From Oreohelix idahoensis (Eukaryota; Mollusca; Gastropoda; Stylommatophora; Oreohelicidae): 64,000 bases of DNA. Positions 21,647 through 32,456 of the stretch are shown here, one piece after another; position 1 is the stretch's first letter, and each line of letters starts with the position of its first letter. A model generated the notes under the pieces. It worked only from the letters and a program-made list of their open reading frames with translations. It ran no database searches and had not been told where the DNA came from. The stretch is from the NCBI GenBank assembly GCA_024509875.1, contig JAMPIV010008522.1, forward strand, positions 67,001 through 131,000, in the 5' to 3' direction. The position numbers and the translations under genes are program-made.

Positions 21647-23473
21647 GAGGAGGCTATGGGAGGAGACATAGCATATGTTATATGGAACAAGATGGCGGCG
21701 GTTGCTAGTCTTAAAAAGACAAGTATGATTGGTCCATACCGCACTTAAGAAGTAAACTGGGTACACCTGACCAATAGGGTACTGCAGTAGAGGAGACGAG
21801 GGAAGGAGATGTAAGAAGTAGATTAGAGGCCATGGTAGTATGGCGGAAATTATGTGAAACGCCGTGGTGACGACGGCAGGAATAGTGCAGACTGAGATTT
21901 TGGTGAGGCCGTGGAGGAGGACGGCAGTTATGGAGCAATATGAGGTATGGAGGTACGGAGTAATATGGGGGTGGAGATTTTGAGGAGGCCATGCAAAAGG
22001 ATGGCAGAAACATGGAATATTATGGTAAATGGGAGAAATATGGAGTTATATATTTTGAGCAGTCGTAGAGGAAGACGGAAGGAATAATAGAAATTTAGAG
22101 ATTTTGAGAAACCGTTGAGGAGGACGGCGGTTGTATGGGGTTTTCTGGGAGAAATATGGAGAAATAAGGGAAAATGAGATTTTGGGAAGCCGTGGAGCAG
22201 GACGGCAGAAAGATGGAGAGATATGAAGTATTATGGAGTAATATGGAGACTGAGATGTTGAAGACGTAGAGGAGGACGGCAGTGATGGTGAGAGGTGTTG
22301 GGAGATGGACGGAGTTGTGGTTGAGAAATTGGACAGCACAGTTCCAGAGAGGGAACGAGAGTAGCGGTTATGAGGGAGAGGAGAGAAGTAGAAATTGCAG
22401 CGAGAGTCTAGTTGTTTGGAAGCTAGATGCAATCGTTCTACACTAAACATAAAAGTGAGCTGAGTAGGTCCGAACGATGGACTACTGCAGTGGTGGAAGA
22501 GAAGAGGAAAGAGGCAGGGAAGCCATAGATTAAGGGAAAGAGACGTAGATGGGAGGAATGGAGAAGTCACAGAGAGGAGACGAAAGGGAATTACGAGACA
22601 ACTAAAGGAGTATTGGAGAAACTATAGAGAATATGGCGGTAGATGAGGGCCATAGGGAAATGGCGAAGATATAGAGAAAATTGGATAATTAGAAGTGATA
22701 ATCTAGAGGGAGCTGACAACGGAGTTGAGGAAGATGCAGATTTTTTTTTTCGGCAGTTGCCAGAGTCTGGTGAAGACTTTGTGGGAAGCGAGGCTTCTCC
22801 AAGTTATAAGAAATAGAGAGTTATAGGGAGACAAATAAGAAAGAATAATAAGACAAGAAAGAATAAGGAAATGAGAATATAGGACATGAATAATTATGTA
22901 GAGGAAACAGTACACAATTGTATATGGTTACGGGTTTCTTTTAACCACAAGGGAAGATGGAAATGAAATGTAGATAACGTAGGAAAGATATGCAACTAAG
23001 TAGAACGATTAATGAGATAGGCAGAAATTCAAGATAATTCGCGTAGGCGGGATAATAAACTTGGGAGTAGAGATAAAAGGGATGGTAAATGACTAATGAA
23101 GTTAGAAAGGTCTAGTAAGAGTAGTAAAGGAGCAAACGATAAGGTGTATTATGACATGAGTTGTATTATATGCAAGGTGTAATATGAAATGAGTTCCATT
23201 ATGTACAAGTTGTAACATGAAAAGAGTTGTATTCAGTAAAATGTATAATATGAAAACAGTTCCATGATGGAAAATGTATACTATGAAATGGAAATTGTAG
23301 ACAGGAAGATGAGTGAGGTTGATTAGAAGTGGAGAATGGTGGGTCTCATTGGGACAGATGTTGAGGAAGAGAGGGATGGAATTGGTAGTAGAAGAGGGAA
23401 GGAAGAGAGTGAGTGGAGATTTTTCGGGAAATTTTCTCTGTGAGAGAAATTTTTTTTTTAAGGGGGGGAGATG
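21647..23473 (+). repeat. Repetitive non-coding 3' region of the LTR element
   Basis: From about 21880 to 22300 a diverged unit of roughly 80-100 bp recurs, centred on GAGATTTTG..GAGGCCGTGGAGGAGGACGGCAG. Near 23140-23290 a shorter GTATTATATG..ATGAGTTCCAT-type unit recurs. The minus-strand ORFs here are products of the purine-rich repeats. The region ends in a U-tract and polypurine tract (about 23450-23470). Confidence 0.7.
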
Positions 23474-24441
23474 TGTGAACGGTGGTTTGGTTTTGATAGA
23501 GAGAAAGAATGTAGAAAAATGGTATGGATGGGTTTGGTTGCAGATTATTTGTCGTTAATGAAGGGAGATAAGATGTGTAAGATTAGGCTTTGTCTTAAGG
23601 GAAGTAACTTAGAATTAAGTCCCTTACAGGTTTGAGTGAGTGAAAAAAAAGTATTGCACGAGAAAGTCGAGATGCGTAAACACATGTTAGGCGTGAACGA
23701 AGAATGTTGGAACGGGGTTTTGACAGAGTCTGGTTTGAGACGCGCTAGGTGTAGGCAGGGAAAGGTGTTTCTCTCAAGTGTGTAGTTAGATATTGAACGT
23801 GCTCAGCGTAAGATTTGATATTGTTGTATAAGATATATTCGGAGCACCAAAGTGTGTGTGTAAGAAAAAGTGTATTTCAAATGAAGAAACAAAACAGGTA
23901 CGTTTTGACATTTTGATTTATAACTAGCGTATGTGGCTCAGCAGACCAGGTCTGAGCAGAGGACAGTAAACAGATGAAATCTTGGTAAAAGTGACAGCCC
24001 TGGCGGTTAAGGCCAGTTTCTCGTATAGAGATATAACAAGAAACATGGGAAAAGAAACATAAACAGAAGAACGACAGGAAGTTCTGTCTGAATAAATATA
24101 TGACAGGTTCTATAGCTGGGACAAGTAATAGTAAGAAGACAAACAAATGTATGTGAAAAATGGATACTGAGATTGTTTGAAACTGAAGATTGTATTTTGC
24201 AAGACTGCCAACCTTGAAGAGAAAGGTTGGGCATACCATTTTTACAGTTATCAACGTATGTTAATAAAGTTCTACCATTGATATTTTCACTGCTGTTTTG
24301 AGTGGTATCGATTGATAAACAGTGGGTATGAAGAAAAAGTAGAGTCAGTCTGAGTGAAGGAAGTTTCTAGTATTTACTTTACAACACACTATCTACTGAA
24401 AGGGCAGTGGTCCGAATCTTGCAATACGACTCACGGCTACA
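23474..24441 (+). repeat. 3' LTR of the gag-pro/DEK-RS element
   Basis: This 968-bp LTR copy runs from TGTGAACGG to GGCTACA and is followed by CAGG and LINE-A. Its few differences from the 5' LTR are single substitutions and short indels. Confidence 0.92.
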
Positions 24442-24445
24442 CAGG

Positions 24446-25085
24446 TAATGAAAATAGGGTTGAACTTGAAGCACCAATACAAGATGTAGAATCGTACACA
24501 TATCTTGGCAGCAATATAGACAAAGTTGGAGGGACAGACATTGATATCAAAATAAGAATACAAAAAGCAAGAGGAGCTTTCACTGCATTGGGAAATATAT
24601 GGAGATCAAGAGAAATCGGATCCAACACGAAAATAAGAATCTTCAACTCAAATGTGAAGTCAGTCCTATTGTATGGCTCTGAGACATGGAAAACAACAAA
24701 GACAACAACCAAAAAGCTACAGACTTTCATAAATGGGTGCTTGCATAGAATAGAGGGATTAAAATTGTATGACAAGGTTACTAACGTGGAACTGATGACA
24801 AGAACTAGACAAGTGCCAGTGGAACAAGGGATGAGAAGAAGACGATGGTGATGGATAGGACACACACAGAGGAAACCTGTTGATAGCATTACAAGACAGT
24901 CCTTGTTCTGGAACCCCCAGGGCAAGAGAGGCAGAGGTAGACCAAGAAGCACATGGAGAAGAGAGCTGGAAACAGAGATGAAAATGATAAGGAGAACGTG
25001 GAAAGAACTTGAGATGATGGCACGTGACAGGAGGACTTGGCATGTGTTTGTTGAAGGCCTATGCTCCTTTGGGAGTGGAGGGTTA
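24446..25085 (+). pseudogene. LINE-A reverse transcriptase, C-terminal part
   Basis: After the LTR element the LINE frame resumes: NENRVELEAPIQDVESYTYLGS, then VLLYGSETWK, the cysteine-bearing FINGCLHRIEG, TNVELMTRTRQ, and a GRGRPRSTWRRELE end. One stop interrupts it at RRRRW-stop-WIGHT. Related 3' fragments lie at 49762-50412 and 59340-59605. Confidence 0.85.
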
Positions 25086-25112
25086 TGAATGATGAATGAA
25101 TTTGAATAAAAC

Positions 25113-26061
25113 AAACCATCAAATATTTGATTTCATTTCTATACATTTAGTATAATATCATTTATTTTCGTCTGAAAATTAAAAAAAGAAGCTGCAGCAG
25201 CAGAGCAGTCAAAATTTTCTGTGCTCCAGCTCAGGGGAAAAACCTGCTGCTCCACTGCTAAGGGCTCCAAAGCCCTAGTATATATTGTGAAGTGCACTTT
25301 ATTCTAACCTGAAGGTGCATTATAAACAGGTTCGAATTAACATCTACATGAAGTATGTTTATGAACAGAACTTTGCACTGTGCTAGTTAATTTTGTTCAG
25401 CCTATTTTAGTCCATGGGGGAAAAAAGATACCTGATAACCATAAATAATTTACTGAATGATCAACAACAATTTTGTAGGTTTATTATTATATCTGCTGTG
25501 AAAAGACCAGTGAAAATTTGTTTTAATCGTGTAGAGAGCTGGTCATAAATGGTTTTATTAACTTTAGCTTCGCACAGTCTGTAATTAATGTAAATATAAC
25601 ATTACTTGTAATAAATCTGCCAGCATTTATGACAAGGTCTACATTTAATGTCTCTGGCAGAACCCAGCAGGTCAGTAGATGAACGAGTTTTACAGATGTT
25701 CTTACGATGACTCGTCCATGTGAATATCAGTTGAACTGGATGTGATCAAGCTTTGCATAATACAAAGTGCGCAAACCTGCCTCTTCCATTAGTTTGTAAC
25801 CTCTTAATTCAAAGAACCGTCCACTGTAATTTCAGTAACCAACGTGTATGCATGAAGGTAATGTGAACTAATAAAGTTCAGCCAAATCGAGTCTTATTAG
25901 CAAACCATTGTGTTCTTAAAGTTCTTCTGTAAAACCACACTGCTACTGCCTAAAAGGATGTTCTGGTTCTTCCACTGATGAATATTTCTTGCCCAAGTCT
26001 TCATCTGATTTACACTTGGGCCAATATGATGTTTTCTTTTTCTGAGGTGCATCTTTCATAC
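25113..26061. other. Unassigned DNA right of LINE-A
   Basis: No supported exon or repeat boundary is seen. The stretch is A/T-rich with a short AGCAGC-rich patch near 25190. Confidence 0.45.
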
Positions 26062-26216
26062 AAAGTGACTAATATGAGATTGTGCATGGGGTTGGCAACC
26101 TCATGATGTAAAATAAACTGCCAAAGAAACCATCACTACAAGTGCATGTGAATGCTTGGTGCAGGCTTTCTGCAAGGGGATCAGCTACAGTGGTGGTTCC
26201 ATGCTCCATAAGAAGC
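26062..26216 (-). repeat. Family D, copy 3 (reversed)
   Basis: On the minus strand it reads TTCTTATGGAGCATGG, AACCACCACTGTAGCTG, AAGCATTCACATGCAC, then GATGAGGTTGCCAACCCCATG and CTCATATTAGTCAC. This is the most complete copy and defines the 3' end used to compare the others. Confidence 0.7.
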
Positions 26217-26722
26217 GCAAAGGAAAATGATGATGATGATATTTTTATAACTTTCTGTTATTATCACATCAATCATTTTCTGTAGTTTGTTTTTCAACTT
26301 TCTCCATTAATTATAGTTATCCTATATATAAAATCCCAGTTTTTTTTCTGTCAGTGCGTAACACAAAGGGATGCAACTTTATGGCAGGCCTAAGAGCTCC
26401 ATCATTACTAGAATCAGTACAACTATTATATGAAAAACTGAAATTTGTAATTTCATTGTCAGCTAGGTGTTGCGCACATATGTGACGCACAGATTACAAA
26501 TTTATGATATGACTAGCTGATATGAAAAAGAGATTACTTTTGTTACAGTCAAAGTTATATCACCCATGATTTGATTTATACTTTTAATTATATGAGTGAT
26601 CTCTCTTGAATATATTGATTTGGCGTATGAATCTAGATTTATGCATTTCGCATTTTGTGATAGCCAGAAAATAGATTGGTCTTGTTCAATATGTTTACGG
26701 CCTGAATTTATATGTATTACTT
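26217..26722. other. Flank of the Gmr1-like element, possible Helitron start
   Basis: Near 26320 the sequence TATCCTATATATAAAATCCC, then a T-run and CTGTCAG, resembles 5' ends seen in some Helitrons, which start with TC after an A. No matching hairpin/CTRR end was found. The stretch was contiguous with 35942 onward before the LTR element inserted at GTCTA. Confidence 0.25.
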
Positions 26723-26727
26723 GTCTA

Positions 26728-29248
26728 TGTCGTAGATTTTTCGATAGGAGTATTAAGACTTGGGTTAGGTCCCTTCTGAATAGATTAGAATATGTGATAT
26801 ACACAGTGAGAGTAGTAAAAAAAAAAATAGATTTTCCCAAGAGTGCAGTGGTAGCGAATCAAATAGAGCTGTCCCCTGAAAACAAGAATCTTCTCTCTCT
26901 CTCAGGCCTATCTTCTACGACAGATATATAAGAGTCAGACAGACTATTGACAACATATGTTACTATGTATGAACATACCACTCACGTGCACACCCCTTCC
27001 AGTGACAACAGTTAGACACACAGACGTGGGAAAACTATAACACTACTCATGTAAATATTCTAGAACGAGCTGACCAACACGCTGATTAGTTCCAGAGAGA
27101 TTGTATTTATCATCTATAAAATCTTCTCACAACACCAAAACAAACAAAAAAATACATCAAGGAAAACATATGCACCTAGTCATACAATATCAAGAAAATG
27201 CTACAAGGGTGATAGCCCCGCTATGATCTTAACTCTAGGTTTAGCCCACAGCCCCGTTAGGATGACAGATGATGGCCCAAAGAGTTATAGATGCATGTGG
27301 TTAGGGTCTAATATTGTCCCCATTTGAAGGTATAGACTGACTTTGACAGCAGTATCTATTCTAACGTAACACGTTACTTAAGCAGCAAATCTCGCCTAAG
27401 GAAAAAGCACATATAACAAATGAGGGTATTATACAACGAACCTCCTTCCGTCACTTTCACTCGATTCTTTCATCAGGGCCCTGATATACTTACAATCGGG
27501 TTGTGGTTTCGCTGGCTGGCGCAAATTTTGGACACTCACACTTTTTTTATCTGTTACTGTCGTTTACTGAAACAGATCCCAGCTCTGCAGATTTGTTTGT
27601 TGGTTTCATTAAAATGGATCTAGGGAGCGTCTGCTTCAGGCGATAGTTATTTCAGACTAAAGTTAATGTCACTTGACTCCCGAGGTAAGAATTAGGCTTA
27701 AACAAGCACAAAAATGTCAGAACACGAAGTTTCCCTTAATTAGGAAGATGACCGGTGGACAACCTCTCTCAAAACAGAAAATCTTGGTTCCCCACTCACT
27801 TGTCAACAATGTCGGAAAGTTTATGTCATAGATTGTAATTATTCTCGCCGCCAGGCAGAAAATTTACCTAGAGTTTATGGAAGAAATTAAGATCTGGTTC
27901 ACAGGCCCAGTATTGATCATTACAGTCTTTGAAAAAATAAAAACCCGTTAGTGGGATATAGTATTTCTGTCTAACTTGCACCGTCAGATCAGTGTTACTT
28001 GAGAAACCCACGTGGTTCAAAATAAGGACTGTCTATTTCTTCACAATTATGAACTCTTATTAAATGCTGGTAAAGTTCGGGTCACCCCCAGTATTTCACT
28101 GTATAAAAAAGAAAAGCACATATAAATCATTTTCATATTTTGTACCCAATATAACTTACATTTAAAACAGCAAGCCTACAGCTTGACTTATATTTAAACT
28201 TCCGGTGAAATAAGTTATATAAAATCGATCATCAGGAATTTAGGAATATGGTGCGTATTCCGTCAATATTCACTGATGTCGCGTCTAGCATTTTATAAGT
28301 TTGATATAAAATATTCTCGACTGAGTATTAGCCGTTAAATTAAATTCCTTATAGCTACTAGTTTGTTAAGCTTAGAAATATTATTTATTCTGCTTTCCAC
28401 TGTATGCGTCACTAGAAAATAATACAGACTTATAAATTATGCACTCAGTTCAAAAGAAACTAGTTAAAATGAAATGAGCGATTTAACGCTTTAAACACTT
28501 AAAACCCTACACACAATACTAGATATATAATATTAATATACCTCAAGCACAGCACTACGATGTCACAACGAAACTAAGAGATATCACTTATAAATTTAAG
28601 TGTTCTAGAACGAAGTGCCCACGTCTACTGTAAAATGTAGAATGAGTGAAGTGAGTTACAAACTCGGGCCAATATCTTAAAATTAGACAAAGGGCCCCAA
28701 CTCTTTCGCCAAGCGAAATTATCTCCCCTTCTCTTACACCCTGCGTCTGCTTCCCTCATGTCGTAACAGCCATCAGTGACCGAGAGTACGAGTGAGTTGC
28801 AAATCCCAGATAGCCTGTCTCCAGTGCGGAGCGATTTTTCACACTACGCCGGGTTTTTCTAACGAAAAACCTCATGCGTTTCTGCAAACTGTAGACAGCT
28901 GTCTGTCTGCCATGCCCCGATGGAGAAAATTCTCACACCCCCCCGCCCGAGGACACTGGTCAGTCAGCGCTCTGACCGGGGAAACTGCAGACGTATGTCT
29001 GGCGAGAACTGTATATTCACAGCTATGGTTCGACCGGCAGAGACTGACATCTATGTAATCGAGTTTCAGTCAGCATGAGAAAAAACACAAGGTACAGTTT
29101 GAGAATACTGAAGAAAATATTTTTCGCAACACGAGTGATGCGAAAAATACAGGAAAACAAGTACGGAAAGATAATAAAATAAAAGGATTCGGGTGAAAGA
29201 ATAGGAAGAAGATGTAGGTAATTTAATGATATAAAGACCTACGTGACA
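26728..29248 (-). repeat. 3' LTR (2.5 kb) of the Gmr1-like element
   Basis: This long LTR is nearly identical to 33269-35936 apart from a 137-bp insertion in the latter and scattered substitutions. The ORF at 28792-29058 recurs in the other LTR and shows no known domain. Confidence 0.9.
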
Positions 29249-29268
29249 GGACGTCCCCCCTTAAGATA
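29249..29268 (-). promoter_or_regulatory. Polypurine tract
   Basis: On the minus strand TTAAGGGGGGACGTCC directly precedes the TG of the 3' LTR, the position where plus-strand DNA synthesis is primed. Confidence 0.7.
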
Positions 29269-29378
29269 TGGAAGCACTCCATGTCTACGTTATGGAATTA
29301 AATTTCCTATAACCGTAGCTTCGGGGTGTCTGTCTTCTTCCCTCTCATCTTCCCCCTCCATCTCTGTCCAATTCCTAC

Positions 29379-32300
29379 TCATGAAGTCTGCCCCGACGTT
29401 TCCTTCCTCTGGAATGTCTCCCATGCGCGCTTGAAGGAGCGTCGCCGCTTCTGACATTTTTCAAATATTTCCTGTGTGTGCAGTGGAGTTTCCCTGCCAC
29501 TATCGTCATCTTCGTCAGTTTTGGCGATCGTCAGGAGATGGTCGGAGGTCGGCACAGGTCTTTCCAAGTATCTCTTTAAGAGATTTAAATGGAAAACCTT
29601 TTCCTTTCCTTGAATAGATATCTGGTAGTTAGCCTTAGAAATCTTTTTCAGGACGGTAAACGGCCCTTGCCATCCGATCTTCAGTTGGTTGTTCTCGGTA
29701 GGGAGTAGCACCAAAACTTTCTCTCCTGCTTCCAGTTCTCTCTCTTTTGCGACTTTCCTGTATCGGTTAGCGTGCTTGGTGCGTGCTCGCTTAAAGTTAG
29801 TCGTTGCTAGGACCCACCCTAGTTTCAACCTTTCCTTTAAAACCGACACATATTTGCTTGCTGAGACGACTGTCTCATCCGCCTTCTCGTCTGTCAGAGA
29901 CTGAAGTAAGGCTTCAAGCGGGCCCTTAATGGGTCTGCCGAATAAGAGTGTAGCTGGCGGAAATCCTGTGGAAGTATGAGGAGATTCTCTGTAGCCAAAT
30001 AATGCTGCAGGAATACAAAGATCCCAATCTTCAGGTTTCACTTGTGCCAGTTTACTTAGCATCATGGTGAGGTTTCCATTAGCACGTTCCACGAGCCCAT
30101 TTCCGTCCGGAGTATATGGCTTAGTGTGGATGTGTTGGGTCCTCAAGATCTTCACGATCTCATCCATCAACAGGTTTCGGTATGGGGATCCATTATCCGT
30201 CAACACTTGTTGAGGGAATCCCAACCGAGTGAAAATCTGCACGAGGGCTTCTGCGACATGCTTGGCATCTGCGCATGTTAGCGGGATAGCTTCTGCCCAT
30301 AAAGTGCATGTATCGACTAAGGTCAGGATGAACCTGTTCCTTCTTTTAGTCCTTTCGAAAGGCCCTAAAATGTCGATCACAACCCGTTCGAATGGTGTTC
30401 CCATTATTGGCATTTCACCCAAAGAGACTGGGGGTGCCCGTTGCTTGGGTGGCACACGTTGGCACTGGGCACAGGATTTGACATATCTGATAATATCAGT
30501 ATTTACTCCTGGCCACCAATAATGAGTGGTTATACGTTGGTTTGTGGCGTTCTGTCCCATTTGTCCGCTAAAGGGAAGAGAGTGCCCCATTTCTAGGATT
30601 TGGCTTCTGTACTGTTTCGGTACTAGGAGCTGGTTGTAACCTTGGTCAGGCTTGCCCGTTCTCCGATAAAGTACGCCATCCTCAGAAAAAATGTCCCCGT
30701 GCTGATTGGGTTCCTTAGCCATGGGCAGTTTCCTAAAGCAGGGTGCCAAAGTAGGGTCCTTGTATTGCGTTTCTTTAAGTTCCCTGGGTAACAAGTTAGG
30801 CGCAGGCTCCCGTTCCTTCTTGGTTTGCCCTCTTGTAGTTATTGTTGCCACAATCGGCTCTTCCGGTTTCCCAATACACACGTATCTCCCGCCAAGTATG
30901 ACTGGGTAGATGGGATCATCCATAACAGCCGCTTTGATCACGCCTCTGACAAAGTCAGAGTGTATCTCCACCAATGCGATGGGAAGCGCTGTAGGTGCAT
31001 CACTCTTACGAACTCCACAAAGTTGGACGGTCTCTGCTGTCTCTTGACCGGGTTTGACCAGGTTTCTGGCGACAATGCAATCATAAGAAAGCCCCATATC
31101 AAATAAGCAAGAAGTTTGAGAACCGTTCAAAGTAACAGTACCTCGCGTTGAGGGTCTATCCCCAACAGGTTGGGAATCACTGTCAATAATTCCGCCTTGC
31201 GAGACTGTTAATAAGCATCCGATGCGTTTAGGCTCGGTATGCTCGGTCTGATCATATGTCCCGTGCTCAGGGGTTCTCCCTTTGCCACCTTGTCCTTTCT
31301 GGCTACGCTGCCATGTAGGGCGGTCGGGTTGATCAGACTGTTTGGGGTGGTTGGGGTACTTGTTCTTGTAGAACTTGGATTTTTCAGGAGGGGGGTTTTG
31401 AGGTCCAGTTTCTCTGTGGTTATTTTGGTTAGAAGCCTGAGAAGATTGCTCTAGGTTATGTTTTCGAAAATGCTCCTCTGTCGGTTTCCGCTTTGTGGCC
31501 GGTAGTTCAGCCAGCGCATTGTGATAACGCTCAGACTTTTCCAAAACGTCTTCCAGTTTTTCTGCCCCCTGCTCAGCGAGAAATCTCCGGGTATCAGCAG
31601 ACAATGTGTTCTTTATTTGTTCTGTTAAAACAAATTCCTCAAGACCTTCATAGGTAGAGGGGAGCTGTGAGAGCTCTGGGCACTTTGTCAGATAACCCTT
31701 CAAACGAGACGAGAACTGCTGAAAAGTTTCAGAATTCTCTTTCCGGCTGTTGCGAAACAGTTGCAAAAATTTGCGAGTGTTCATTTCAAAGCGCTCCAGT
31801 AACGCTTTCTTCAACAGATCATAGTTGTCTTGTTGGCTGCTTTCCAGTTTGGCGTAAACATCATACGCAGAACTTTTCAAAGCCTGGGAAAGCTTCATGT
31901 TCCAACGCGACCTCTCTAAACCGTACAGAGTTGCAATTTTCTCAAATTTTTCTAGCCAAGTGTCAATCTTCTCATTTGGACAAGGGAAAGATTCTAGCGG
32001 AAAAGACATAGCAGTGAGATGGGTAGATTGAGTGTTAGAAGGATCAGTTAAGGAAGAATGAGGAGAAGACTCTCCATTGCTGGAGGTAGAGGCAGCACCA
32101 CGACTTTGGAACTCTAGAGCTTTAAGTGCCAGCTCATGCTGTCTCTCCTCCCTCTCCTTCTCATGCTGTCTCTCCTCCCTTTCCTTCTCATGCTGTCTCT
32201 CTTTCTCCTTCTCTCTTTCCTCATGCTGTCTTTCCTTCTCTCTTTTGTTCGCCCTGCGAATTTCCATTTCCTCGTCCATCTTCTTCTGCTGTAAAGCTTC

Positions 32301-32456
32301 GGCTGCTTCTTTTTCCTCTTTAGCTTCAGCTGCTTTCCTCTCCGCGTCATATCTTTCCAGTTCATCTCTGACAAAAGCTTTCGCTTCCTCTCCTTCCAGT
32401 CCCTCCTCTCTCGCTTCGTCCCTGAGGAGTTGTCTAAGCTTTGCCCTCTCGGCCAT
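29379..32456 (-). CDS. Gag / protease-like / integrase polyprotein (Gmr1-like, RT missing)
   Basis: This intact 1025-residue ORF starts MAERAKLRQLLRDEA, with a highly charged Glu/Lys/Arg coiled coil to about residue 125. A capsid domain at about 150-320 (FPLESFPCPNEKIDTWLEKF, KALLERFEMN, FQQFSSRLKGYL) is of the type related to SCAN domains. A retropepsin-like segment follows in which the catalytic triplet reads DMG (LFDMGLS), so it may be inactive. Integrase comes next: the zinc region with CAQCQR, where the second His of the usual GH..G motif is Gln (SGQMG), then catalytic D in VVIDILGPF, D in LTDNGSPY and E in NGLVERANG. A chromodomain was not recognised. No YxDD reverse transcriptase block occurs between protease and integrase or after integrase. 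Confidence 0.88.
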   Translation of the reverse strand: MAERAKLRQLLRDEAREEGLEGEEAKAFVRDELERYDAERKAAEAKEEKEAAEALQQKKMDEEMEIRRANKREKERQHEEREKEKERQHEKEREERQHEKEREERQHELALKALEFQSRGAASTSSNGESSPHSSLTDPSNTQSTHLTAMSFPLESFPCPNEKIDTWLEKFEKIATLYGLERSRWNMKLSQALKSSAYDVYAKLESSQQDNYDLLKKALLERFEMNTRKFLQLFRNSRKENSETFQQFSSRLKGYLTKCPELSQLPSTYEGLEEFVLTEQIKNTLSADTRRFLAEQGAEKLEDVLEKSERYHNALAELPATKRKPTEEHFRKHNLEQSSQASNQNNHRETGPQNPPPEKSKFYKNKYPNHPKQSDQPDRPTWQRSQKGQGGKGRTPEHGTYDQTEHTEPKRIGCLLTVSQGGIIDSDSQPVGDRPSTRGTVTLNGSQTSCLFDMGLSYDCIVARNLVKPGQETAETVQLCGVRKSDAPTALPIALVEIHSDFVRGVIKAAVMDDPIYPVILGGRYVCIGKPEEPIVATITTRGQTKKEREPAPNLLPRELKETQYKDPTLAPCFRKLPMAKEPNQHGDIFSEDGVLYRRTGKPDQGYNQLLVPKQYRSQILEMGHSLPFSGQMGQNATNQRITTHYWWPGVNTDIIRYVKSCAQCQRVPPKQRAPPVSLGEMPIMGTPFERVVIDILGPFERTKRRNRFILTLVDTCTLWAEAIPLTCADAKHVAEALVQIFTRLGFPQQVLTDNGSPYRNLLMDEIVKILRTQHIHTKPYTPDGNGLVERANGNLTMMLSKLAQVKPEDWDLCIPAALFGYRESPHTSTGFPPATLLFGRPIKGPLEALLQSLTDEKADETVVSASKYVSVLKERLKLGWVLATTNFKRARTKHANRYRKVAKERELEAGEKVLVLLPTENNQLKIGWQGPFTVLKKISKANYQISIQGKEKVFHLNLLKRYLERPVPTSDHLLTIAKTDEDDDSGRETPLHTQEIFEKCQKRRRSFKRAWETFQRKETSGQTS

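Larger units (their letters stand above)
15067..24441 (+). mobile_element. 9.4-kb LTR element: gag-protease plus DEK-C/RS ORF, no RT or integrase
   Basis: Two LTRs of about 970 bp (15067-16036 and 23474-24441) differ at only roughly ten places. They are flanked by the 4-bp duplication CAGG at 15063-15066 and 24442-24445, inside the LINE-A reverse transcriptase. A PBS-like word (TGGTGCCCGTGACC) lies 8 bases after the left LTR. A U-tract plus AAGGGGGGGAG purine tract precedes the right LTR. The interior has a gag-protease ORF, a small ORF in the +1 frame and a 723-residue ORF of unusual content. It ends with about 1.8 kb of repetitive non-coding DNA. No RT, RNase H or integrase block is present, so movement would need enzymes in trans. 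Long open frames and similar LTRs indicate youth. Confidence 0.9.
9396..25100 (+). mobile_element. LINE-A, RTE-like, split by two LTR elements
   Basis: This LINE carries an APE-type endonuclease and a reverse transcriptase. It has a likely 12-bp target duplication with one mismatch: TTTGAATATAAC at 9384-9395 and TTTGAATAAAAC at 25101-25112. Removing the two nested LTR elements leaves about 3.0 kb, close to full length for an RTE-type element. Its 3' end is an ATGA/TGAA-rich tail. The frames join exactly across both insertions once one target-site copy is dropped. It is inactive because of a frameshift near 10275, a TGA in the reverse transcriptase, a stop in the C-terminal region and the insertions. 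Confidence 0.88.

Noticed and set aside
28792..29058. 88-residue ORF, recurring at 35480-35746
   Set aside because: It lies in both LTRs of the Gmr1-like element on the strand opposite to its transcription and shows no domain.
29379..32456. Domesticated host SCAN-type gene
   Set aside because: The ORF lies between intact LTRs with a perfect target duplication, so it is a resident mobile element and not a host gene, although the capsid resembles SCAN ancestry.
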